The translations under genes and the position numbers were made by a program. The notes beneath the pieces are model-generated. The model was given only the letters and a program-made list of their open reading frames with translations, ran no database searches and was not told the DNA's origin. 64,000 nucleotides of DNA, taken from Gymnodinialimonas sp. 202GB13-11. GTDB lineage: Bacteria; Pseudomonadota; Alphaproteobacteria; Rhodobacterales; Rhodobacteraceae. The DNA is taken from assembly GCF_040932485.1 (NCBI RefSeq), contig NZ_JBFRBH010000001.1, forward strand, positions 1,302,001-1,366,000, in the 5' to 3' direction. Positions 1 through 8,254 of this stretch are shown in pieces (the first letter of the stretch is position 1; each line of letters opens with the position of its first letter).

Positions 1-1
1 C

Positions 2-1234
2 CTTTACATCCCCGGCTTTGACCCGGTGCCGCCGCGTGCTTATCGCGAACGCTATCGGCGTGAGGCGGCGCGGCAGGCGGAGATTTCCGGCTATGTGATC
101 GAGAAGGGCGAGCCGCCGGAGGGCGCTCGGTTTGGCTGGCATGTTGATGCCCATGTTGAGGGGGCTGAAGTCGCCGTCGATCTGGAGGTGCTCTACTGGG
201 CTGATATCGTGCGGGAACGGATGCAGGGGGGCATTGGTGCAACTTATCTGGCGCTGGTGCGTACGGCCTGGGCTTATATCGGATCGGGTGCACTGTGGCG
301 GCTGATGCGGCTCAGGAAGGGGCCGGTGATAGCTGCGCTCTATCCGGTTGCTGTGCTATTGGGACAAGGGCTTGTTGCGCTGGCGATTGCGGGCCTCGTC
401 GCTTGGTGTTTCTATCGTGGCGCGCATGGGCTGATGTCTCTGATTGGTGCGGACCAATTGGCCGACCCGTTTGATGCTTTTCGCCCACTTGCCGCTTTGG
501 CTGGATTTGGGACCGGATATCTCTTCCTGCGTTGGTGCGCGAAACGGGATCACCTCTACGCGTGGTATCTGATGAAGGATTATGCGTTTTCCTCATCGCT
601 AAAGGGGGCGTATCCGCCCGAGCAGGAAGCGCGGATGGAGGCCTTTGCGGATCGTATTGCCGAAGTGTTGCGCTCGGATGTGGATGAGGTCTTGGTCGTT
701 GGCCATTCCTCTGGTGCCTATATCGCCGTTTCAGTCTTGGCGGACCTGATCCGGGCGGGGCGGGTTCCAGACGATGGCCCCGTGCTGTCATTGCTGACCC
801 TTGGCCATGTTGTCCCCATGGTGTCGTTCCTTCCAAAAGCCGGGCGGTTGCGGGCGGATCTCGCCTTCATGGGCTCCGCCGATGTCCCGTGGGTGGATGT
901 CACGGCCCCGGGTGATGGCTGTGCCTTTGCGCTCTGTGATCCGGTGGCGGTGTCGGGTGTTGCGGGAGAGTGCAAACGGTGGCCTTTGGTGATTTCAGCC
1001 GCCTTCACGCAGACGCTATCGGAGGCAGAGCAGGCGCGATTGAAATGGAAATTGTTCGAGTTGCACTTTCAGTATCTGAACGCCTTTGACCGCTTACCTG
1101 ATGGCGCGGATGCCTATGACTATTTCCGTGTGACGGCGGGGCCTTTGACGCTGCGGGACCGGTTTGGCGAACGCGCGCCGTCGAAGTCTCGGCTGGAAGC
1201 GCCGGTCAACAAATTCACGGATATGGCGGCGTGA
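2..1234 (+). CDS. Alpha/beta-hydrolase-like membrane protein (5' end missing)
   Basis: The reading frame is open to the left edge: codons before the first GTG (base 26) read L-Y-I-P-G-F-D-P, so the true start lies outside the window. A serine-hydrolase nucleophile elbow, GHSSG, sits near residue 227 counted from base 26, followed by a helix-rich stretch typical of the alpha/beta-hydrolase fold. One or two strongly hydrophobic segments (about residues 100-130 and 155-172) suggest membrane anchoring in the middle of the chain. The stop overlaps the GTG of the downstream P450 gene (GTGA), so the two are probably co-translated. The substrate is unknown. Confidence 0.7.
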   Translation, partial: LYIPGFDPVPPRAYRERYRREAARQAEISGYVIEKGEPPEGARFGWHVDAHVEGAEVAVDLEVLYWADIVRERMQGGIGATYLALVRTAWAYIGSGALWRLMRLRKGPVIAALYPVAVLLGQGLVALAIAGLVAWCFYRGAHGLMSLIGADQLADPFDAFRPLAALAGFGTGYLFLRWCAKRDHLYAWYLMKDYAFSSSLKGAYPPEQEARMEAFADRIAEVLRSDVDEVLVVGHSSGAYIAVSVLADLIRAGRVPDDGPVLSLLTLGHVVPMVSFLPKAGRLRADLAFMGSADVPWVDVTAPGDGCAFALCDPVAVSGVAGECKRWPLVISAAFTQTLSEAEQARLKWKLFELHFQYLNAFDRLPDGADAYDYFRVTAGPLTLRDRFGERAPSKSRLEAPVNKFTDMAA

Positions 1235-2580
1235 GCGATCTTCCCCCGAAACCACCTGCGCGTGCTGAGAAGGTCTCGCTCTGGCGCTATATGCGGCTGT
1301 TCCGCGAAGACATTCTGTCGGCGCAGCCCGCGCGGCTCTATCGCGCGTGGATGGCGGAGTTTCGCACGCCGTTTTTCCGGTCTTACTTGATCAATCAGCC
1401 CTCGTTGGTGGATGAGGTTCTGAAGGCGCGACCCTTGGATTTTCCGAAGTCGGATCGGGTGGGCGAGGGGCTGCGGCCGTTGCTTGGGAACTCGGTCTTT
1501 CTGACCAACGGGGCGGAATGGCAACGTCAGCGACGGATCATTGACCCGGCGTTTGAGGGCGGACGCCTGCGCGACACGTTCCCGGCGATGTGGGAGGCAG
1601 GCGAGGCCTCCGTCGCGCGGATGCCGTCCGGGATTGTGGAAGTCGAAGAGGAGATGAGCCACGCGGCGGCGGATGTGATCTTTCGCACGCTGTTCTCGCT
1701 GCCGATCGAGGCAGAGATTGCGACGCGCGTGTTCCATGAGTTCCGCGCCTATCAGCGGACGCAGCCAATCCTGAATGCCGCCGCCTTTGTGCCTTTGCCA
1801 CGCTGGTTGCCGCGCGGGCATCGGGCCGAGACGCGGCGGACGGCCAAGGCGATCCGGGCGTTGATTACAGAGCTGACTGAGGCGCGGATGGCGGAGATTG
1901 AGGCGGGCACGGCGCCGGATGATCTGGCGACCAAGATCATGACGACGACCGATCCTGAGACGGGGGAGCGGTTCACGACCGAAGAGATGGTCGATCAGGT
2001 GGCGATCTTTTTTCTTGCGGGGCATGAGACGAGTGCCTCGGCTCTGGGGTGGGCGCTTTACCTGCTGGCACGCTACCCGGAGTGGCAGGAGAAGGTTGCG
2101 GAGGAGGCCATGCAATTGCCCGCCTCGCCGGACTTTGCCGTGATGTCGAAGCTGCGTGTCACCCGAGATGTGTTTCGAGAGGCGCTTCGTCTTTACCCGC
2201 CGGTGCCTATGATGGTGCGAGAGACGACGTGCCCTGAGACCTTCCGCGACAGACCAGTCAAGGTTGGCAGCCAAGTGGTGATATCGCCGTGGCATTTGCA
2301 TCGGCAGAACCGGCTTTGGGACAATCCCGATGGGTTCGACCCCGGCCGGTGGGAGACGGAAAACGGCAAGCAATGTATGCGGGAGGCGTTCATTCCGTTC
2401 TCGGCTGGGGCGCGCGTATGCACGGGCGCGGGCTTTGCGATGGTGGAGGGGCCGCTTCTGTTGGCGATGCTGCTGCGCGCGTTTCGGTTTGAACGGGTGG
2501 AAGGTGTGGATCCGGTGCCGGTGGCTTACCTGACGGTGCGCGCCAAGGACGGGATCCGGTTACGGGTGTCGCGGCGGTAG
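1231..2580 (+). CDS. Cytochrome P450
   Basis: A 449-residue soluble bacterial P450 heme-thiolate monooxygenase. Visible family motifs in order are the I-helix oxygen-activation motif AGHETS, the K-helix ExxR in EALRLYPP, and the heme loop FSAGARVCTG, whose axial thiolate is about Cys397. Length and order are normal for the family. It starts at a GTG overlapping the stop of the preceding hydrolase-like gene, so a two-gene operon is likely. No dedicated ferredoxin or reductase lies nearby. The sequence gives no direct clue to the substrate. Two perfect palindromes follow the stop. Confidence 0.93.
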   Translation: MSDLPPKPPARAEKVSLWRYMRLFREDILSAQPARLYRAWMAEFRTPFFRSYLINQPSLVDEVLKARPLDFPKSDRVGEGLRPLLGNSVFLTNGAEWQRQRRIIDPAFEGGRLRDTFPAMWEAGEASVARMPSGIVEVEEEMSHAAADVIFRTLFSLPIEAEIATRVFHEFRAYQRTQPILNAAAFVPLPRWLPRGHRAETRRTAKAIRALITELTEARMAEIEAGTAPDDLATKIMTTTDPETGERFTTEEMVDQVAIFFLAGHETSASALGWALYLLARYPEWQEKVAEEAMQLPASPDFAVMSKLRVTRDVFREALRLYPPVPMMVRETTCPETFRDRPVKVGSQVVISPWHLHRQNRLWDNPDGFDPGRWETENGKQCMREAFIPFSAGARVCTGAGFAMVEGPLLLAMLLRAFRFERVEGVDPVPVAYLTVRAKDGIRLRVSRR

Positions 2581-2908
2581 AGGCGGGCGGAAACCTTGAG
2601 ATGTCCGTTTGGAAAACTGCAGTTTTCCGGTCAGAAAAACTCAAGTTTTTCTGCGAGGAGGCGCTGATTTTTGAGCGAGGCCGCAAGATGCGGACAGGCT
2701 CGGCACTACAGAATAATACGATTTGGCCTGCATTTTCGACGGCACGAAATCCCCGCCTGTAGACTTCGTCAATGAACGCGGCGCGCCCAAAATAGCGTTC
2801 AATGTCGCGCATGTTTCGGCGCACGACCTTCCCGTCGCGAACAAGCTTGGTTCCGAAGACATCCGCAAGAAGGGCTTCGGGACTGACATGAGGGGGCTGC
2901 TTTTCCAT
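2390..2908 (-). CDS. Small conserved-looking protein with an anomalous C-terminal run-on
   Basis: About the first 72 residues (ending near F-C-S-A-E-P-V-R-I-L) look like a compact real domain with a clean charged/hydrophobic pattern and a good ATG at 2908. After that the frame runs without a stop through two intergenic palindromes and into the antisense of the P450 3' end, where it becomes Pro/Arg-rich and shadow-like. The natural protein is probably about 70-80 residues; the run-on suggests a lost stop or a frameshift near 2700 (an adjacent minus frame stops at 2641). Function unknown. The start is better supported than the end. Confidence 0.45.
   Translation of the reverse strand: MEKQPPHVSPEALLADVFGTKLVRDGKVVRRNMRDIERYFGRAAFIDEVYRRGFRAVENAGQIVLFCSAEPVRILRPRSKISASSQKNLSFSDRKTAVFQTDISRFPPASTAATPVTGSRPWRAPSGKPPAPDPHLPPVQTETRAAASPTEAAPPPSQSPRPCIRAPQPRTE
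2611..2653. repeat. Two adjacent perfect palindromes after the P450 gene
   Basis: GGAAAACTGCAGTTTTCC (2611-2628) is an uninterrupted 18-bp palindrome. Three bases later comes a second dyad (2632-2653) with 10-bp arms CAGAAAAACT and AGTTTTTCTG around a CA centre. Both could form strong hairpins. Neither is followed by a clear T-run on the plus strand, so a classical terminator is not certain; on position, transcript-end processing or mRNA protection is possible. Confidence 0.7.
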
Positions 2909-2942
2909 GGTCCAAGCCTAGCCAGCCTTGGTTAATGGAGCG

Positions 2943-3164
2943 TTATCTCCGCTTCAGCTCCGCCAAGATATGGACCCGGATTGCGGAGGCGAGCCCTGCC
3001 GACACACCGCGTGCGGCATCAATTTCGGCGACCAATGCATTGATGGACATCTCTCGGCGCTCGGCCATGGCCTGCAATTCTTCCCAGAACGCATCTTCAA
3101 GCGACACGCTGGTGCGGTGGCCTTGCAAAGTCAGGGACCGTTTGCGGGGACGCGCATCAGTCAT
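2943..3164 (-). CDS. Ribbon-helix-helix domain protein
   Basis: A 73-residue protein with the pattern R-T-S-V-S-L-E followed by two helices (A-F-W-E-E-L and E-M-S-I-N-A-L-V-A-E-I), which matches short ribbon-helix-helix DNA-binding proteins of the RHH_4 type. I chose the ATG at 3164, which overlaps the end of the DUF4169 gene by 8 bases; an earlier in-frame ATG at 3263 would place 33 unrelated residues over that gene. It is the third gene of the fumC-DUF4169-RHH run and is probably translationally coupled. A DNA-binding role is inferred from the fold; no target is visible. Confidence 0.75.
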   Translation of the reverse strand: MTDARPRKRSLTLQGHRTSVSLEDAFWEELQAMAERREMSINALVAEIDAARGVSAGLASAIRVHILAELKRR

Positions 3165-3336
3165 CGCGTTTGTGGGCGTCCAGATTGCGCGTAGCCTTTG
3201 CGTCACGCGTTTCATCGGCCAGCCGTTCGGCCTTCGTGCGACCGTGTTTGGCCGCGTTGGCATCGGCCTGCCGCCGGTCTTCGTCCCGCGCTCGTGATTT
3301 CCGCGCGCGGGACAGGCTCACGACCTTACCGGTCAC
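3157..3336 (-). CDS. DUF4169 family small basic protein
   Basis: A 59-residue, highly charged protein reading [13 protein letters not shown] at the start and ending [10 protein letters not shown]. This matches the DUF4169 family (short Arg/Lys/Asp-rich alphaproteobacterial proteins of unknown role). It starts at a GTG that overlaps the last codons of fumC and ends 8 bases inside the RHH gene, so all three genes are tightly packed. Composition suggests a nucleic-acid or ribosome-associated protein, but this is inference. Confidence 0.75.
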   Translation of the reverse strand: MTGKVVSLSRARKSRARDEDRRQADANAAKHGRTKAERLADETRDAKATRNLDAHKRDD

Positions 3337-4721
3337 TTGGGGCCGATCATGGTTTCGGGGCGGACGACTTTGTCGAAGGTTTCCTCGTCCACAAAGCCCA
3401 GTTCGATGGCTTCTTCCTTGAGGGTTGTGCCGTTCTTATGTGCCGTCTTCGCGACCGTCGTGGCGTTGTCGTAGCCGATGGTCGGCGCGAGCGCCGTCAC
3501 AAGCATCAAGCTCTCGTTCATGATCTTGTCGATGCGCTGCGTATTGGCCTCGATCCCGGCGACGCACTTGTCGGTGAAGGCCACGCAGGCGTCGCCGACC
3601 AACTGCATCGATTGCAGCACGTTGTAGGCCATCATGGGCTTGTAGACGTTCAGCTCGAAATGCCCTTGGGAGCCCGCAAAACCCACGGCGGCATCGTTCC
3701 CGATGACATGGGCACAGACTTGGGTCATCGCCTCGCACTGGGTCGGGTTCACCTTGCCGGGCATGATCGACGAGCCGGGCTCGTTCTCGGGCAGCATCAA
3801 TTCGCCGAGGCCGCAGCGGGGGCCGGAGCCCAACAGACGGATATCGTTGGCGATCTTGAAGAGGCTGGCCGCGACGGTTTTCATCGCGCCCGACATGGCG
3901 ACCATGGCGTCGTGGCCCGCCAGCGCTTCGAATTTGTTGGGCGCGGTCACGAAGGGCAGGCCAGTGATGCGCGCCATGTTGGCGGCGACTTCTTCGCCCC
4001 AGCCTTTTGGAGAGTTCAGGCCGGTGCCGACGGCGGTGCCGCCCTGCGCCAGTTCATAGATGTCGCCCAAAGCGGCCTCGACCCGCTCGATGCCCTTGCG
4101 GACCTGATGAGCGTAGCCGCCGAATTCCTGTTCCAGCGTCAGGGGTGTGGCGTCCATCGTATGGGTGCGGCCGATCTTGATGATGCCTTCAAACGCCTTC
4201 GCGCGCTCTTCCAGCGCGGCCAGCAGCTTGCGCAGACTCGGCAGGGTCACGTCGCGCGCTGTCATCGCGGTGGCGATGTGCATGGCGGTGGGAAAGGTGT
4301 CGTTCGACGACTGGCCCATGTTGCAATGGTCATTGGGGTGAACGGGGGTTTTCGAGCCGATCTCACCGCCGAGGAGTTCAATCGCGCGGTTGGCGATGAC
4401 CTCGTTGGAATTCATGTTCGATTGCGTGCCGGAGCCTGTCTGCCAGACGACCAGCGGGAAGTTGTCATCGAGCTTGCCGTCGATGACCTCCTGCGCGGCC
4501 TCGATGATGGCCTCACCCACGCCGTCAAGCTTGCCAGCCTTGTGGTTGGCCTCCGCACAGGCGCGCTTGATGACGCCAAGGGCGCGGACGATGGCGACGG
4601 GCTGTTTTTCCCACCCAATCGGGAAGTTCATGATCGAACGCTGCGTCTGCGCGCCCCAATACTTTTCGGAGGGGACCTCAAGGGGGCCAAAGCTGTCGGT
4701 TTCGGTGCGGGTCTGGGCCAT
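3333..4721 (-). CDS. fumC: Fumarate hydratase, class II
   Basis: A 462-residue cytosolic TCA-cycle enzyme interconverting fumarate and malate. The superfamily signature [16 protein letters not shown], with the catalytic serine in the mobile loop, is clear, as are the upstream S-S-N-D-T-F-P-T-A and G-R-T-H-x-x-D-A-T-P segments expected for class II fumarases. Length is normal. It heads a minus-strand run in which the DUF4169 and RHH genes overlap its 3' end. The ATG at 4721 begins [15 protein letters not shown], as in other FumC proteins. Confidence 0.97.
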   Translation of the reverse strand: MAQTRTETDSFGPLEVPSEKYWGAQTQRSIMNFPIGWEKQPVAIVRALGVIKRACAEANHKAGKLDGVGEAIIEAAQEVIDGKLDDNFPLVVWQTGSGTQSNMNSNEVIANRAIELLGGEIGSKTPVHPNDHCNMGQSSNDTFPTAMHIATAMTARDVTLPSLRKLLAALEERAKAFEGIIKIGRTHTMDATPLTLEQEFGGYAHQVRKGIERVEAALGDIYELAQGGTAVGTGLNSPKGWGEEVAANMARITGLPFVTAPNKFEALAGHDAMVAMSGAMKTVAASLFKIANDIRLLGSGPRCGLGELMLPENEPGSSIMPGKVNPTQCEAMTQVCAHVIGNDAAVGFAGSQGHFELNVYKPMMAYNVLQSMQLVGDACVAFTDKCVAGIEANTQRIDKIMNESLMLVTALAPTIGYDNATTVAKTAHKNGTTLKEEAIELGFVDEETFDKVVRPETMIGPK

Positions 4722-4807
4722 GGTTGTCCTCCGGTATGCGGCTTGTGAAGCGGTTTACCGGGGGCAGCAGGGGGGTGCAACGCACCCTCGGTCGCAGGTT
4801 TGCGCTA

Positions 4808-5368
4808 TCAGCCCTGTTGGCGGAACCGGTAGACGCGCGCGGGCGGCATGTTCCACCAGATTTTCCCGCTCTTGCGCCAGGTCAGGTTCAGCTCATCGCG
4901 GACCACGGATGTGACTGGCGGTTTGGGGCCGTAAGTGAATTGCACGTAATCGCCGCCGGGCTGCACCTTTGAGGCAAAGCCCGTCATGATATCGCGCTGA
5001 AGTTGGGTTGGCATCGACAGAAGCGGCAGGCCAGAGACAACGGCCTGAACATTTTCAACCGGAAGATCGCCGCAGTCGCCCGCGCTCATCTGGTAGACAT
5101 TCAGGCCGGGGAAGTTTGCGCGCAGGCGGTCACAGAAATCGGGGTTCATCTCGATCGAGTGGCAATCTTCCGGCGCGATGCCCGCGTCAAGGATCGCACG
5201 CGTGATGTTGCCAGTGCCCGCACCAAGCTCGATGACAGGCCCCTTTGCCGGATCAAGCTCCGCCGCCATCTCGGCACATAGACCTTTCGAAGATGGTGCG
5301 AGCGCTACAACTTGATGAGGCTTGCGAAAAAGCTGACCCATGAACAGGGCAAAGTCGCTGGTGGCCAT
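4808..5368 (-). CDS. Class I SAM-dependent methyltransferase, PmtA-like
   Basis: A 186-residue Rossmann methyltransferase. Motif I is VIELGAGTGNIT (about residues 45-56), followed by an acidic ribose-binding position in H-S-I-E-M-N-P-D. The N-terminal pattern F-x-x-x-F-x-x-K-P-x-x-V-x-A-L-A-P-S-S resembles phosphatidylethanolamine N-methyltransferases of the Rhodobacter PmtA type and, more remotely, KsgA-like rRNA dimethylases. Membrane-lipid methylation is the best guess; substrate is not provable here. It lies 34 bases downstream of the sspB stop in the same orientation. Confidence 0.75.
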   Translation of the reverse strand: MATSDFALFMGQLFRKPHQVVALAPSSKGLCAEMAAELDPAKGPVIELGAGTGNITRAILDAGIAPEDCHSIEMNPDFCDRLRANFPGLNVYQMSAGDCGDLPVENVQAVVSGLPLLSMPTQLQRDIMTGFASKVQPGGDYVQFTYGPKPPVTSVVRDELNLTWRKSGKIWWNMPPARVYRFRQQG

Positions 5369-5401
5369 GCAGGTTTTCCCGGGCTTTGTATCGGTGGAAG
5401 A

Positions 5402-5896
5402 TCAGGTGTTGCGGCGGAAGGTATCCAGGCTCACCACCTCGGCATCGCGAGGCGCCTCTTCCTGTTCGTCCGGCGCCGCGTCGGCCTCTTCGTCCGTGTC
5501 AGCGTTTTCGGGCGCCGGATCCTCCGTATCCTCTTCATTTCTCTCAAACCGCCAACCGAATTCGACGGAGGGGTCCACAAAGGTCAGGATCGCATCGAAG
5601 GGGACTTTCAAACGCTCAGGCGCATCACCAAAGTTCAGCGTCACCGCAAAGAACTCTTCTTCCACAACCAGATCATCATACCAGTTCTGGATCACGATCA
5701 TCATCTCTTCCGGGTAACGGTCGCGTAGCCAATCGGCCAGTTCGACCATGTCGTGGCGGGTGTTGAAGGTGATGAAGAAATGATGCTCACCGGGCAGCCC
5801 ATTGTCGGCAACGCCTCGCAGCACCTCACGGATCACACCGCAGACGGCCTCATGCATGAGGCGTCCGTAGGGAATGGAAGAGGGGCTATCAGGCAT
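5402..5896 (-). CDS. sspB: SspB, ClpXP adaptor for ssrA-tagged proteins
   Basis: A 164-residue alphaproteobacterial SspB. The folded substrate-binding domain (about residues 8-118, including H-H-F-F-I-T-F-N-T and F-D-A-I-L-T-F-V-D-P-S-V-E-F-G) is followed by an acidic linker rich in E/D and a C-terminal tail that contacts ClpX. It delivers tmRNA-tagged peptides to ClpXP. I chose the ATG at 5896; the open frame extends upstream without homologous content. The tmRNA gene that makes its ligand lies about 2.4 kb away. Confidence 0.93.
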   Translation of the reverse strand: MPDSPSSIPYGRLMHEAVCGVIREVLRGVADNGLPGEHHFFITFNTRHDMVELADWLRDRYPEEMMIVIQNWYDDLVVEEEFFAVTLNFGDAPERLKVPFDAILTFVDPSVEFGWRFERNEEDTEDPAPENADTDEEADAAPDEQEEAPRDAEVVSLDTFRRNT

Positions 5897-5970
5897 GAAT
5901 AAGAACCGGTTGCGTGCAGACCCGTTCACCATACGAGATTCGCACCGATTTGAAAGGCGCAGTCGGCGGA

Positions 5971-6363
5971 TCAGGTGGCGGGCAGGTTTGCGATGATCAG
6001 CCACGCGCCAAGGGCTGCCTCCGTCCCGAAGAACGTCCAGCTTTGGCGAGAGCCTGCCTGATCGCGCAGGATTGATGTCACGCGCCCTACAGCGGCCCCG
6101 CCATAGGCCAGGCCGAGGGCGATCCACGCCATAGGTTCGTTCAGGAACAGCACACCAGCGCCGATACCGACGAAGAGGCAGCCAGAGACCGCTGAGACCT
6201 CCGTGTATGCCATATTTGTGGGGCCGGATTTCATGTCCAGCACGTCCATGGTCCAGCGCGGCGCGAGCCACCCACACAGGCCAAGCCCCACGGTCAGGAT
6301 GGCGACGGCATAGTTGATATAGTCGATGGCGGTCATGTGTTTGAAAACCCGGATTGCTTGCAT
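5971..6363 (-). CDS. Small four-helix membrane protein, DUF4345-like
   Basis: A protein of up to 130 residues with about four hydrophobic segments (I-N-Y-A-V-A-I-L-T-V-G-L-G-L, A-V-S-G-C-L-F-V-G-I-G-A-G-V, W-I-A-L-G-L-A-Y-G-G-A-A-V, A-A-L-G-A-W-L-I-I-A). Layout and small residues in the helices resemble DUF4345 membrane proteins. A second possible start is the ATG at 6336, which begins nearer the first helix; neither has a strong ribosome binding site. Function unknown. Confidence 0.65.
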   Translation of the reverse strand: MQAIRVFKHMTAIDYINYAVAILTVGLGLCGWLAPRWTMDVLDMKSGPTNMAYTEVSAVSGCLFVGIGAGVLFLNEPMAWIALGLAYGGAAVGRVTSILRDQAGSRQSWTFFGTEAALGAWLIIANLPAT

Positions 6364-6471
6364 TTGTGAACGTTAAACGCGCAAGGGCTCGGATTGGATC
6401 ACAAAGCGCACAAGTATTGATCGCTAAAGGGCAAAGAAACGTCGGTGCGCAAGAATTGGCTTTCCACACCG

Positions 6472-6486
6472 TTAATGGCAGTTTAG
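6472..6486. promoter_or_regulatory. CtrA-box-like sequence upstream of the VWA-Hint gene
   Basis: TTAATGGCAGTTTAG fits TTAA-N7-TTAA with one mismatch in the second half-site. It lies about 55-70 bases before the ATG at 6542, a plausible promoter position. A single near match in AT-rich intergenic DNA is weak evidence. Confidence 0.25.
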
Positions 6487-6541
6487 TGTTATTTTTAAGG
6501 TATTTATTCTAATCTGGAAACAATGGCACGGGGGATCGCGC

Positions 6542-8116
6542 ATGGTTTCTTCAACGGACACACAAAGCGGGTCAGACACCGGCACGATCAACGGAATTGA
6601 TGTTGGTCTGACGGCTGAACTGCCAACCTTCGCAACAGATACGTTCGAAGTAACGGCGGACATCACGACTGGCGCGACCAGCCAGGACGTCAATGTGGCG
6701 CTTGTCATCGACACCTCTGGGTCGACGCGCAACAACTCTGGCTCGGACGTTGATGGCGATGGGAACAATGACACGTTTCTCGAAGCGCAGAAACTGGCGG
6801 CCAAAGCTGTTTTCCAATCGCTGGTCGATGCGGGTTACGACCCTGCTGACGTCACGGTCACGTTGGTTGAATACAATTCCGGCGGCAACACGCTTGGCAA
6901 TTTCACGCTAGACCAACAAAGTAATTTCGACAGCGCGGTTGATGGACTGACCTCTGGCGGTGGGACGAATTTCGAGCAGGGCCTCGATGAAGTGGTCGAT
7001 GAATGGCGGGACGCGGGCGATGTGGGCCCGGACGACAACAACCTTGTCCTGTTCCTGTCCGATGGCCGGTCTAACGCGGGCAACTTCAACAGCGAAGTGG
7101 CCGAGTTGGAGAATGAGTTCGACGCGGACATCACGGCAATCGGTATCGGTGCGAACGCGCAGCTGAGCCAATTGCACCTGCTCGACAACACCGACCCGAC
7201 GCCAGGCGACGGAAATGACACATCGGCCACCCAGATCACCGATCTGAGCCAGTTGACCGACCTGATCACCACACCGCCGCCGCTGCCCGAACTGGAAAAG
7301 ATCGAGATCATCGTCACTGACGAAGATGGTGTTGAAACAGTAATTGAGATCCCCGCCGACAGCCCCGCAATCATCGAAACCCCGCTTGGCCTTCGCATCG
7401 ATTGCTTTGAGGTTTCCGGGTACGATTTCGAATTGGGCGAAACGCTGGAAGTCGAGGTGGTTGCCACGTTCACGCCAGATGGCGACACGTTGACCGTGGA
7501 TGGTTTTGCGCTGCCCATGTTCGTGTGTTTCGTGCGCGGCACCCGCATTCTGACGCCGGAGGGCGAGCGCGCGGTTGAAGACCTCTCCGTTGGCGACCGC
7601 ATCGTCACGCGCGACCATGGTGTTCAGCCAATACGCTGGATTGGTGCAACCCGCCTTCCCGCAGCAGCGCTCTCCGCCCGGCCTGAATTGCGGCCGGTGC
7701 GGATCAGCGCCGATGCGATTGCCGAAGGCGTCCCTGCACGTGATCTGTGCGTTTCGCGCCAGCACCGCGTTCTGGTCCGCGATTGGCGGGCAGAGATGCT
7801 GTTCGGAAGCCCGGAAGGCGTTCTGACGCCTGCCTTCACGTTGATCAATGATAAGACCATTCGGCCCGACGATGTCGCAGCCGATGGTGTGGAATACTTC
7901 CACATTGCCTTTGATCAGCATGAGGTCGTCTATTCCGAAGGGCTGGAGACGGAAAGCTTCCACCCCGCAGCTGACACGGTATCTGTCCTGACGGAGCCGC
8001 AGCGGCAGGAACTTTATGCGATATTCCCGGAACTGGAAAACGGCGTGGCGAATATGCCGGCGGCTCGTGTCGGCCTGAAGGGCCGCGACGGGCGTGCTCT
8101 GAAGCTGACAACCTGA
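6542..8116 (+). CDS. VWA domain plus Hint (Hedgehog/intein-like) domain protein
   Basis: A 524-residue acidic protein. The von Willebrand factor A domain (about residues 48-250) has a full-looking MIDAS: DTSGS (57-61), a Thr in G-G-G-T-N-F (about 141) and D in L-F-L-S-D-G-R-S (about 173). An inserted Asp-rich loop (D-V-D-G-D-G-N-N-D, about 69-77) looks calcium-binding. After a beta-rich linker comes a Hint_2-type domain (about 328-480) starting C-F-V-R-G-T-R-I-L-T-P-E-G and containing S-R-Q-H-R-V-L-V. There is no classical signal peptide, so a signal-less route such as type I secretion is possible but unproven. No secretion genes adjoin it. Confidence 0.85.
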   Translation: MVSSTDTQSGSDTGTINGIDVGLTAELPTFATDTFEVTADITTGATSQDVNVALVIDTSGSTRNNSGSDVDGDGNNDTFLEAQKLAAKAVFQSLVDAGYDPADVTVTLVEYNSGGNTLGNFTLDQQSNFDSAVDGLTSGGGTNFEQGLDEVVDEWRDAGDVGPDDNNLVLFLSDGRSNAGNFNSEVAELENEFDADITAIGIGANAQLSQLHLLDNTDPTPGDGNDTSATQITDLSQLTDLITTPPPLPELEKIEIIVTDEDGVETVIEIPADSPAIIETPLGLRIDCFEVSGYDFELGETLEVEVVATFTPDGDTLTVDGFALPMFVCFVRGTRILTPEGERAVEDLSVGDRIVTRDHGVQPIRWIGATRLPAAALSARPELRPVRISADAIAEGVPARDLCVSRQHRVLVRDWRAEMLFGSPEGVLTPAFTLINDKTIRPDDVAADGVEYFHIAFDQHEVVYSEGLETESFHPAADTVSVLTEPQRQELYAIFPELENGVANMPAARVGLKGRDGRALKLTT

Positions 8117-8126
8117 TTGCAAAACA

Positions 8127-8172
8127 CTCCGCCCCGTTGCGAGGAGAGCCGAGGGCTCGAAGAGGGGCGGAG
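8127..8172. repeat. Long imperfect palindrome after the VWA-Hint gene
   Basis: Arms CTCCGCCCC (8127-8135) and GGGGCGGAG (8164-8172) are exact complements. The intervening loop contains a second small dyad, GAGCC/GGCTC. It starts 11 bases after the stop of the VWA-Hint gene. No T-run follows, so it may be a processing or Rho-linked 3' end rather than an intrinsic terminator. Confidence 0.5.
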
Positions 8173-8254
8173 ATGTCTGCACTGCTAAATCAACAAACGA
8201 ACTGACACCGGACGCGCGGTTTGCGTGGCGTATAACTCGTCATGTGCGCGTAGG

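Noticed and set aside
1120-2373. A minus-strand ORF of about 417 codons opposite the P450 gene
   Set aside because: Arg/His/Pro-rich shadow of the P450 coding strand.
3198-4748. A long plus-strand ORF of about 516 codons opposite fumC
   Set aside because: Antisense shadow of a high-GC gene; fumC on the other strand has all family motifs and normal length.
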